From GCA-2684655 sp045105235 (GTDB taxonomy: Bacteria; Planctomycetota; UBA1135; UBA2386), in contig JBGCDH010000004.1 of assembly GCA_045105235.1 (NCBI GenBank), positions 1 through 64,000 of the forward strand: a stretch of DNA of 64,000 nucleotides, given 5' to 3'. The stretch's first letter is position 1. Each line of letters begins with the position of its first letter. The position numbers and the translations under genes are program-made. Shown piece by piece: positions 17,885 to 25,428 of this stretch. Under the pieces are notes generated by a model. It was not told the origin of the DNA. It saw only the letters and a list, made by a program, of their open reading frames with translations, and did no database searches.

Positions 17885-18210
17885 GAAGCGCTCCCGAGCT
17901 CCCCGAGCCCTTTGAGCATCGGCCACGCAAAAATTCCGGTCCGATGCCCATCGCTCCACGTGAACGACAGCCCGTAGCGACCGACCAGCTCAGCGCTGAG
18001 CAGGTGGATCGTCTCCTCGACCGTTTTTGGATCGAGTAGCGCCCTGCCGGTGTGCTCGTCGATGCAGCTCGCACAGGGGCAAGCCAGCCGCAGGTCGCGC
18101 GCTTGGTAGTCGGAAATCGCCCCGTCTTTCCACTCAATGCGGAACTGGAACGGGGTCATGAGGTCGGCCTTCTTGGGCTGAGGCTGCTGCGGTTGCTGGG
18201 GAGCGTTCAT
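17881..18210 (-). CDS. DUF971 (gamma-butyrobetaine hydroxylase N-terminal-like) protein
   Basis: The 109-residue protein starts at the ATG at 18210. After a Gln/Pro-rich N-terminus, the domain has FRIEWKDGAISDYQARDLRLACPCASCIDE, with a CPCASC cluster that can bind zinc or iron, and ends YGLSFTWSDGHRTGIFAWPML. This is the DUF971/GBBH-like N-terminal domain, found alone next to Mrp or iron-sulfur genes and at the N-terminus of carnitine-pathway hydroxylases. It diverges from mobA with a 55-bp gap and overlaps the next gene by 4 nt. Confidence 0.88.
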   Translation of the reverse strand: MNAPQQPQQPQPKKADLMTPFQFRIEWKDGAISDYQARDLRLACPCASCIDEHTGRALLDPKTVEETIHLLSAELVGRYGLSFTWSDGHRTGIFAWPMLKGLGELGSAS

Positions 18211-18265
18211 GGGTGGAATGACGAAGCCGCTTGCGCATGCCGGCAGGATCCCGGACAAGATCTGC

Positions 18266-18892
18266 ATGCGGCTCGGTGGCCTCATTCTGGCAGGTGGACG
18301 AAGCCGACGCATGGGTCGTCCAAAAGAGGCGCTCCCGATCGGCGACACCACGCTACTCGGCTGGCAGTGCCGCAGCTTGACGAACTGCACGGACGACGTG
18401 GTCGTTTTGGCCCGAAGCACCGACCAGACCCTGCCGCGATTGCCCTCCAGCGTGCACATCTGCTTCGACGCCGATGCCGACGAAGGGCCGCTGATGGCCC
18501 TTGCGAGCGGCCTTGCCTTCCTGCAGCGACACCTTGGCTACAGCGACGACGACGCGGCCATGATGACCGGCTGCGACCAGCCATTCCTGACGCCCGAGCT
18601 GGTTCGCTGGCTGAGCGAACAGCTCGAGGGCCACGACCTGGTCATGCCGCGCAGCCGCGACAAGCTGCAGCCGCTGACGGCCGTGTATTCGCTGCGCGTC
18701 GCCCCGGCCGCCGAAGCGCTGCTGGCCGAGGGGCATCGGCGACCGCGCGACCTTGCCGCACGGGTCCGCCGGCCGCGCATCATCGAAGAGCCCGCGATGC
18801 GCCGCCTCGACCCCGAACTGCGCTGCCTGTCCAACCTCAACCACTACGAAGACTACCTACGAGCGCGCAAGCAGCTCGAGCAACAGCCGTGA
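18266..18892 (+). CDS. mobA: Molybdenum cofactor guanylyltransferase
   Basis: The enzyme attaches GMP from GTP to Mo-molybdopterin to form MGD. The 208-residue protein starts at the ATG at 18266, directly before the nucleotidyltransferase signature GLILAGGRSRRMGRPKEALPI. It also has DADEGPLMALASGL, the metal-binding MMTGCDQPFLTPELV near 103, and QPLTAVYSL. Without other moco genes nearby its target enzyme is unknown; a CTP-specific (MocA) role cannot be excluded. Its stop overlaps the GTG start of the DTW gene by 4 nt, implying coupled translation. Confidence 0.85.
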   Translation: MRLGGLILAGGRSRRMGRPKEALPIGDTTLLGWQCRSLTNCTDDVVVLARSTDQTLPRLPSSVHICFDADADEGPLMALASGLAFLQRHLGYSDDDAAMMTGCDQPFLTPELVRWLSEQLEGHDLVMPRSRDKLQPLTAVYSLRVAPAAEALLAEGHRRPRDLAARVRRPRIIEEPAMRRLDPELRCLSNLNHYEDYLRARKQLEQQP

Positions 18893-20088
18893 GCGATCGC
18901 CCAGCAGATTCAACGGATAGACCCGAGACGCCGCCTTCGCCCGGACGCTGCTACGACTGCCTGCGGCCGCAGTCGATGTGCTACTGCGCGCAGCTGCCAA
19001 CCGTCCCGACGCGCACCGGCATCATCGTGCTGCAGCATCCACACGAACGCACGCACCCGTTCGGCACCGCACGACTTGTCCGCCTCTGCATGCCAAACGC
19101 TTCGGTTCACGTGCCGATCCCTGGCTTCACGGGGACGCTCGAGCACAAGCTCACGGTGCCCGACGACGCCGCCGTGCTCTTTCCCCACCCCAACGCGCCC
19201 GACCTCGCCGAGCTCCCGCCTGCCAAACGCCCATCGACGCTGATCGCCATCGACGGCACCTGGTCGCACGCCAAGCGGCTCTACCGCGAGAACCCGTGGC
19301 TCCATACGCGCCCGCACGTGCGGCTGCAGCCCGCGGAGCCAAGCCGCTATCGGATTCGTAAGGAGCCGCAGCCGGACTACATCTCAACGCTCGAGGCCAT
19401 CGTGGCCGCGCTCCGCATCATCGAGCCCGACAACGACAAACTCGACGACATGCTGGCGGCCTTCGACCGCATGATCGATATCCAGATCGCGCACCGATCG
19501 AGCCGGGTCATGCACCGCTTTCGGGTGCGCAAGCCACGCGAGTCGCGCGCGCTCTCGCCGTTGCTCGGCGACCCGCGCATGGTTGTCGTCTACGCCGAAG
19601 CACGCCGCCCGAGCGAAGGTCTCGAAGAGCACTCCCAGCTGCTGCACTGGGTCGCGTGCCGAATCCGCGACGAGGCTACGTTTGAGGCCTTCATCAAACC
19701 GCTCGACGGGGGCCCGAACGATGCCCACCTTCGCCATCTACAGCTCGAGCGCACGGACCTCGACCGTGGCGAGACACTTGATCAGGTGCAGGCGCGGTTC
19801 GCCAACTTCGTCGAAGAAGGTGCACCGATCGCCGCCTGGACCGGCACCACGCTCGGCTGGGGGAAAGCGATTCTGCCGCAGGGGAGCCCGACCGTGCTGA
19901 TGAAGTCGAGCTACTGCAACGCCCGGCAGCAACGCGCTGGATTCCTCGAGGACATCGTCGAGCGGGAGGGCTTTACGCCGCTATCCGCAGGGCTTACCGG
20001 ACGCGCAGGCGCTCGCCTCGGCAACGCCTTCGCCGTCGCCCGATGGCTACACCAGCAGCAGCTCGCGGCGCGAACAACAGCAGAGTAG
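18889..20088 (+). CDS. DTW-domain tRNA-uridine aminocarboxypropyltransferase with extra C-terminal domain
   Basis: The 399-residue protein starts at the GTG at 18889, overlapping the mobA stop (GTGA). The DTW domain (about 20-215) has the zinc cysteines CYDCLRPQSMCYC (21-33), GIIVLQHPHERTHPFGTARL near 45, and the catalytic IAIDGTWSHAKRL near 119, followed by RKEPQPDYISTLEAI. Relatives (TapT/Tsr3-like) put an acp group from SAM on tRNA U47 or rRNA. From about 220 a second domain follows: MVVVYAEARRPSEGLEEHSQLLHWVACRI, RFANFVEEGAPIAAW and a final GARLGNAFAVARWL. Its order loosely recalls a DEDD exonuclease fold lacking clear acidic residues. This domain is not normal for DTW proteins. Confidence 0.88.
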   Translation: MSDRPADSTDRPETPPSPGRCYDCLRPQSMCYCAQLPTVPTRTGIIVLQHPHERTHPFGTARLVRLCMPNASVHVPIPGFTGTLEHKLTVPDDAAVLFPHPNAPDLAELPPAKRPSTLIAIDGTWSHAKRLYRENPWLHTRPHVRLQPAEPSRYRIRKEPQPDYISTLEAIVAALRIIEPDNDKLDDMLAAFDRMIDIQIAHRSSRVMHRFRVRKPRESRALSPLLGDPRMVVVYAEARRPSEGLEEHSQLLHWVACRIRDEATFEAFIKPLDGGPNDAHLRHLQLERTDLDRGETLDQVQARFANFVEEGAPIAAWTGTTLGWGKAILPQGSPTVLMKSSYCNARQQRAGFLEDIVEREGFTPLSAGLTGRAGARLGNAFAVARWLHQQQLAARTTAE

Positions 20089-20112
20089 GGCAGGACCAGC
20101 CATGCGATAGGC

Positions 20113-22914
20113 CTACTGGTTCTCGTTGATGACCGTCGTAGCGCCGCCCTTGACCGTGCGGTCGGCGTCCACCCAGCTATTGAGCACGATGCCGGTGGCC
20201 GGGTCGGCCAAGCGATTGGCCAGCGTCGATCCTAGCGGCCCCGCCATGCCCGGGTTCACCGCTCCATCGCGGCGCAGCGGCCCGATGAACGGCTGGTTCA
20301 TCGCAACGCTCGACGAGCCGTTGCTCACTCCGTCCGTCTCGACGACACGGTCCAAGTCGTAGCGAACGTCGTTCGGATCAAAGTAGGTGTCGGGCGCTAC
20401 GCCACCGCTGCCGTAGCGGTTCGGGTTGTCATCGAGCGGGTTCTGCGCCGCCCCATTCTCGTCAAACAGGTAGAGCCCTGTGCCGAGGCCCGCGACCATG
20501 TGCACAAAGAACGGTGAATCGAGCTGATTGCCCGGATTCTGCCCGATGTGCTGCTTGAGCAAGTTGTAGTCGAGGCTGCCGTAGTCGCGTGTCGTCAGCG
20601 CCGTCCGGAAGGCGTTGTACTGCGCGCCAAAGTTGCCGATGCCGTCGTCCGTCAGGTGGCAGGCGACGCAGTAGCGCGGTCCTTCGTTGGTCGACGAAAC
20701 CCGACCCCGGATCGAGTGCGCCATCAGCGCGTTGTGGCCGAGCGACGGCGTGACCCGCGATGGGTTGGCGCCCTGCGCCTTGCGGTCGCTGAACGCAAAC
20801 ACCGGCGTGCGATCGCCGTTGAGGTCGCGGTAGCGGAAAAACACCTTCGTGTTGGCAGCCGTCGTCCGGATGTCGTTGTCGGGGCCGATGCCCAGCGTAA
20901 ACGGAATCGGCGACTGGTAGACAAACTCCGCAAACCGCTCGCGGAACGAAATCCGTTCGCCGGTGATGTTGCTGAAGTTGTTGCCCTCGTTGTATTCCCC
21001 TTCGAGGTGGCAGCCGATGCATGCGTTGCTCCACGAGCTGTGGCAAGCCGCGCACTGCATCGAGTCCATGTGGCTAAAGCCCGCGTGCGGCCCACCGGTT
21101 TGCTGCGGCCCGATGCCGGTCGTGGCAACATCGTCGTCTCGCCCCATGGCAAACGAACCGTGCTGCGTGTAGATCGGCTGCTCGGTCTCCGGGTTGACGC
21201 GCCCGTTGTTGACGATGACGTCGTACGTCTGCGAGACGTAGTGACGGCGCCCGTCAACCTTGCTCGTCAGCCAGTAGTTGCCGCTGCCGTCGACTTCCAC
21301 GTGGCGGATCGGATTGCCGGCGCTATCGACCGCGAGCGTGACCTGCTCGCCGCTGTAGTTTTCACCAACCGTCGTCGGCGCATAGGCCGTTGCCGAACCG
21401 TGGCAGTCTTCGCAGCGAATGGTGACGGCGTGCGTCATGCGGCTGACAATGTCGCCGTTGTTGGGAGCGTTGACATCGCCGTGCAGATCCACCGATCCGT
21501 GGCAGTCGACGCAGCCCATGCCGGCGTCATAGTGCACGTCGGCCGGCGTATCGTCTCGGCCGTCGCCGTCGTAGTCCTCCATCAGCAAGTACTGACGGTG
21601 GTTGCGCCCATTGAACGTGTTGTTGTCGACGACCGGATCAAACAGGCGCTCATCGTTGCGCGTCGTTTCGAAGTCGACCGGATTGGCGGGATACTGGAAA
21701 CCCCGGCGCACGTCTTCGTTTTGATCGAGGCGGATGCCCCAATACTGCATGACCGTGCGGTTGCTTCCCTGGTGGCAGCCCGCGCACGTGTAGTCGTCGA
21801 TGCCTTCGACCGTCGTGCCGTTGTCCAGCGTGCGCGCTACCGAGCGGATGCGGTGGCTGCGCACGTGAGCGCGCTCCGGATCATCAATCTGGTCCGGGTC
21901 CTCTGGCTCAAAGCGCGGCACGTTCGGATCTTGGCTGCCCGTGCGGCCGTCCAGGCTGTAGGGCATGTGGCACGCAGCACAGCCCGAAGGCCGAAAGTCG
22001 CCGTAGCGGTTGTTCGCACCGCTGCTGCCGAGGTGGCAGTCGCCGCACGTAAACGCAACCTGCTCTTGGTAGAGCTTGCTGAGTCGCGAGTTGCTGACGA
22101 TCGTGCCGTCGGCGTTGATGTCGCCGACCAGGTTGGCCGCCGTAAAGTCCTCGTTGCGGAACAGAAAGTCCGGCCCCTGGTCTTCACGCGAGCTCCATAC
22201 CGGCGCCTCGAGCAGCTGACCGATGCGTCCATCATTGTTCGGATCGTGCACGTGGCTCGGGTCCACGGCGGCACGCCAGGCATAGTCGGCCGCCGTATCC
22301 TCGAAGAGGTTCTGGTGCGCGGCGATCGCGTTGGCCATGCCAACAGCGAAGAATGCGCCCGAGAAAATGCCCATCTCGGTGCCGATCGGCGCGCGGCTCA
22401 TCGCCGTCGCGTGCGGCTGGTGGCACTCGCCACAGCCGCGGCCAAGCTGCGTGATGCGCAAATCACTCGGGTTCAAAAACTGCAGGTACTGCAGCCCCGT
22501 GTAGGTCACGCCGTCGACTTCGTAGTCCTCAAGCTTGTCGATACCGGCCAGCGTCAGCTTGTTGAACCACGCCTGCGCGTTGCGGTCCTGGAAGTCGCGA
22601 TCGCCGATATCAGGCGGCGGCGGCACGTGGCTCGTTTCGACGGTTGTGCCGTCTGGGTTGCCGCCGTGGCACGCCGTGCACTGCAGCAGCTCGCCATCAC
22701 CCGGAAACGGGTGTGGGTTCTCGAGCCCCGGCCCCGCGTAGTCATCGTGCTGCGAGCCGTTGTGGCAGCTCATGCACGACTCGGCCGTGCGCGCAGTCGC
22801 CGCTCGCCCTTCCTGGTCGACACAGGCCGCCGGAAACAGGGACAGCAGCGCCACCGCTCCGGCCATGGCCAGAGCCGCAGTGCGCGCATAGATCTTTCCT
22901 AGGTGAGAATGCAT
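20113..22914 (-). CDS. Exported 11-heme c-type cytochrome
   Basis: The 933-residue protein starts at the ATG at 22914, just before a signal sequence (TAALAMAGAVALLSLFPAAC); the Cys at 31 may be lipidated although the lipobox is weak. The mature protein has eleven CXXCH motifs: CMSCH, CTACH, CGECH, CGDCH, CAACH, CAGCH, CVDCH, CEDCH, CAACH, CIGCH and CVACH, with long heme-free stretches between them and Asp/Asn-rich loops (DGDGRDD) that could bind Ca2+. It is the last gene of the electron-transfer operon, 121 bp after the 7-heme gene. By size, export and position it is the best candidate for the surface-exposed terminal reductase, comparable in role to MtrC or OmcB but not similar in sequence. 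Confidence 0.85.
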   Translation of the reverse strand: MHSHLGKIYARTAALAMAGAVALLSLFPAACVDQEGRAATARTAESCMSCHNGSQHDDYAGPGLENPHPFPGDGELLQCTACHGGNPDGTTVETSHVPPPPDIGDRDFQDRNAQAWFNKLTLAGIDKLEDYEVDGVTYTGLQYLQFLNPSDLRITQLGRGCGECHQPHATAMSRAPIGTEMGIFSGAFFAVGMANAIAAHQNLFEDTAADYAWRAAVDPSHVHDPNNDGRIGQLLEAPVWSSREDQGPDFLFRNEDFTAANLVGDINADGTIVSNSRLSKLYQEQVAFTCGDCHLGSSGANNRYGDFRPSGCAACHMPYSLDGRTGSQDPNVPRFEPEDPDQIDDPERAHVRSHRIRSVARTLDNGTTVEGIDDYTCAGCHQGSNRTVMQYWGIRLDQNEDVRRGFQYPANPVDFETTRNDERLFDPVVDNNTFNGRNHRQYLLMEDYDGDGRDDTPADVHYDAGMGCVDCHGSVDLHGDVNAPNNGDIVSRMTHAVTIRCEDCHGSATAYAPTTVGENYSGEQVTLAVDSAGNPIRHVEVDGSGNYWLTSKVDGRRHYVSQTYDVIVNNGRVNPETEQPIYTQHGSFAMGRDDDVATTGIGPQQTGGPHAGFSHMDSMQCAACHSSWSNACIGCHLEGEYNEGNNFSNITGERISFRERFAEFVYQSPIPFTLGIGPDNDIRTTAANTKVFFRYRDLNGDRTPVFAFSDRKAQGANPSRVTPSLGHNALMAHSIRGRVSSTNEGPRYCVACHLTDDGIGNFGAQYNAFRTALTTRDYGSLDYNLLKQHIGQNPGNQLDSPFFVHMVAGLGTGLYLFDENGAAQNPLDDNPNRYGSGGVAPDTYFDPNDVRYDLDRVVETDGVSNGSSSVAMNQPFIGPLRRDGAVNPGMAGPLGSTLANRLADPATGIVLNSWVDADRTVKGGATTVINENQ

Positions 22915-23035
22915 GGACGGACCGCTCCTCCTGGAGGTCCCGTTCCTTCCGAGTGGTGCGGCTATCGACATGCTGTTGTCATTCCGTAAGCGAGGCGTCT
23001 CGCGCTGAGACGCGACGCAGGTGTTCGATCGAGAT

Positions 23036-23695
23036 TCATCGCACGACCGCCGGACGCCACGCCGTTGGCGTATGGCAGCGATCGCACGGCAACTGGGTCC
23101 ACCCCAGTCCTTGGTGGGGCGGATTCTCCGTCCGAACCGCCTCACTGAGATGGCAACTCGAACAGTCAGGATCCGTCGGCCGGAAGTTTTGCACCGTCGC
23201 GCCCGCATGGCATCGATGACACGCGACCTGCATGTGTGCACCGATCAACGGCAGCCGCGTATGGATGTGAGCAACGCGCGTGTTCGGCACATGCCAGAGA
23301 CGCTGGTCGTGACAGCGACGGCAGTCCTTGCCGAGTTCGCCGTAGTGCACGTCTTCGTGGCAGCCCGCACACCCCTGCGCACGGAAGGTCGCCACGGGAC
23401 CCCGGTCGTTGTGGCAGCGCAAGCAGCTCGCTTCGTTGTGAGCGCCCTCGAGAATCACTCCCGTTCGCGCGCCGTGGTCAAAACGAAAGTCCTCAACCAA
23501 ACGGTTCCACGAGGACCCAACATGGCAAAGCGAACAGTCTTCAGGGAACGACTCGTGCGGCACAACTTTGCCGAACTCGGACCACCAACGGTGGAGCTCG
23601 GCACGCCGCGGGGTCGCGACCGTGCATGCAACGATGGCTGCTAGGGGAAGCAGCCACGCGATAGCGCGAAGCAGACGAGGATGGGGGTTGATCAT
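23036..23695 (-). CDS. 7-heme cytochrome lipoprotein of triheme modules
   Basis: The 219-residue protein starts at the ATG at 23695, followed by a lipoprotein signal with lipobox IVAC (Cys24). It has seven CXXCH motifs. After an initial CSLCH come two triheme modules: GAHNEASCLRCH, CAGCHEDVHYGEL, CRRCH, then GAHMQVACHRCH, CSSCH, CDRCH. Each module begins G-x-H-x4-C-x2-C-H. The same module builds the 23-heme protein in this operon. It lies 8 bp after the porin-like gene, so the two are co-translated. It probably sits at the outer membrane inside or beside the barrel and passes electrons to the 11-heme protein. Confidence 0.87.
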   Translation of the reverse strand: MINPHPRLLRAIAWLLPLAAIVACTVATPRRAELHRWWSEFGKVVPHESFPEDCSLCHVGSSWNRLVEDFRFDHGARTGVILEGAHNEASCLRCHNDRGPVATFRAQGCAGCHEDVHYGELGKDCRRCHDQRLWHVPNTRVAHIHTRLPLIGAHMQVACHRCHAGATVQNFRPTDPDCSSCHLSEAVRTENPPHQGLGWTQLPCDRCHTPTAWRPAVVR

Positions 23696-23703
23696 GGCGA
23701 TCC

Positions 23704-25428
23704 TCAGAAGAGCCTCTGCAGGTAGATGCCGAGCGCGAACGAGGCTTCCTCGTCCCACAGCGTGGCATCGAAGTTGAAACTGGCGTCCCAGCCGCTGCCC
23801 AGGTCGGTTGTTACCAAGGCGCCAAGGCGGTGCTGCAGCAAGTCGTTGAAGCGATTGGGGCGATCATCGAAGTGCGCGAAGCCAAGTTCGTAGAGCAGAT
23901 CCAGCCGACCAAAGTCGTAGGTACCGCCGTGCTCCAAGCGCACGCCGCTGACACTGCTGGTCAGTGCTTCGATGTGGTAGGCAGCGAGCCCCGTACGGGC
24001 CCCGCCACCTTCCGCATGCTCGAACCAGTGCAGGCCGAGTTCACCCGCACCGCCCTCACCTTCTTCGTCGACCCAGCCGGTCCACCGCGTAAACCACTGG
24101 GTCTTTTCCCCGGAGTGCCACCAGAGGCGCGCCGACGCGCGATCGACGTGCGCACCCGCCAGCGTTTGCGGCAGCAGCGTTTGCTGGTTCTCCTGACGAC
24201 GAAGCTCGGGGTACTCTTCACGGTCGTAGAACAGCTCCACGCCGCCCTCGCCTTTGACGCGACGGCTCGCGAACAGGTTGGCCCGCGTCACCTCAACGCT
24301 CTCGTCCTTGATGACATCGTCGTTGTCGTAGATGTCGACCCAGATCGAAGATGACACGTCCCAGCCGTTTTCCGGCAGGAAGCGCGCCTTGAGCAAGAAG
24401 AGGTCGCGATCGCCTTCAAGCCGGTGCCAGGTCTTTTGATACGCCAGCGCATACGTCACACGCTCGCCGACATCCTGGTTCCATACGTACCAAGCCGAGA
24501 CGGCAAGGTCCGCAAACGACTCGAGGTCATCGTCGAGCTCCGGCAGGTATCCGAGGTTGACGCCGAAGCGATCACCGTTCTCCTGCCGGTAGCCGACCTC
24601 GATGCCGTCGAGCAAGCCGAACTCCGGCACATCGCGCTGCAGGAAACGCCCCATCTGCAAGCGCCAGGGCTCGAAGCGGTTGCCGCCCCGTTCGTAGCTC
24701 AGCTCGTAGATGCGCAGGTCGTTGCCGGCGTTCCCCGAGAATTCCGTACTCCGCACAAACTCGCCATGAAAGCGCAGCGTGCCGCCCTTGCCTTCCACGT
24801 TGTTGATGTCGAAGTCCGCACCTGCCACCAGGAAAGACTGCGAAAACGAATCCAGCGTGCGAACCAGGTTGCCGCGACCGTAGAGACGACCGTGCACACG
24901 ACTCTCGCGCTCTTCTGGACGCGGCGCCCGACGTCGCCCGAGCAGCGGCATGCCAACCTGCCACTCGTCACCGTCGTCCGCGGCCTCGCCCCCAGATTGC
25001 GACGGCGGCTCGCCAGCGCCGGTAGAATCAGAAGTCGGCCCCTCTTCTGCCGGATTCTCTTCTCCGGGGCGAGCAGGCTGCGGCTTGGCCGGCTCTAGCC
25101 GCACGCGCGGCACCAGAGCATGACCACGCGTGCCGGCTGGAACATTCGCCTTGGGGTCGAGCAGCTGCACCAACGCAGTACGCGAGTCCACCTGCACGAC
25201 CCGCCCCGTTTGCGCCTGGCCGCCACGTGGCTCCAAGACGACACGATCGTCGACCTGCACCTTGTCGCGAGAGCCGCGATCGACCACGACCTGCCCGGCA
25301 GGTCGAACCGCCGCAACGCGCAAACGCACCTGTGCAAACGTCCCTGTTCCCGCAGGACCTTGCTGCGCAGCAAGCGATCCAGCGAGACCAAGCAGCGCCA
25401 GCTGCGCATGAAGGAATCTATATCTCAT
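23704..25428 (-). CDS. Predicted outer-membrane beta-barrel (porin-like) of the cytochrome operon
   Basis: The 574-residue protein starts at the ATG at 25428, overlapping the 23-heme gene stop (ATGA). A signal peptide ends at LAAQ near 22. A small N-terminal domain (about 25-115) with VVVDRGSRDKVQVDDRVVLEPRGG is followed by an acidic, Pro/Gly-rich linker and then many amphipathic strands ending YLQRLF, with the C-terminal Phe typical of BAM-inserted barrels. The barrel shows porin-like alternation (LRIYELSYERG, GVNLGYLPEL, YALAYQKTWHRL). Its gene lies between two multiheme genes, so it probably holds a cytochrome conduit through the outer membrane. I see no MtrB-type N-terminal CXXC. Confidence 0.82.
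   Translation of the reverse strand: MRYRFLHAQLALLGLAGSLAAQQGPAGTGTFAQVRLRVAAVRPAGQVVVDRGSRDKVQVDDRVVLEPRGGQAQTGRVVQVDSRTALVQLLDPKANVPAGTRGHALVPRVRLEPAKPQPARPGEENPAEEGPTSDSTGAGEPPSQSGGEAADDGDEWQVGMPLLGRRRAPRPEERESRVHGRLYGRGNLVRTLDSFSQSFLVAGADFDINNVEGKGGTLRFHGEFVRSTEFSGNAGNDLRIYELSYERGGNRFEPWRLQMGRFLQRDVPEFGLLDGIEVGYRQENGDRFGVNLGYLPELDDDLESFADLAVSAWYVWNQDVGERVTYALAYQKTWHRLEGDRDLFLLKARFLPENGWDVSSSIWVDIYDNDDVIKDESVEVTRANLFASRRVKGEGGVELFYDREEYPELRRQENQQTLLPQTLAGAHVDRASARLWWHSGEKTQWFTRWTGWVDEEGEGGAGELGLHWFEHAEGGGARTGLAAYHIEALTSSVSGVRLEHGGTYDFGRLDLLYELGFAHFDDRPNRFNDLLQHRLGALVTTDLGSGWDASFNFDATLWDEEASFALGIYLQRLF

Noticed and set aside
18052..18888. N-terminal extension of the DTW frame
   Set aside because: It overlaps mobA in another frame; the GTG overlapping the mobA stop and the zinc-cysteine start fit a shorter protein.
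20548..22902. 784-codon open frame on the plus strand
   Set aside because: It is antisense to the 11-heme cytochrome gene, is Arg/Val/Ala-rich without domains, and arises from the GC-rich third-position bias of the real gene.
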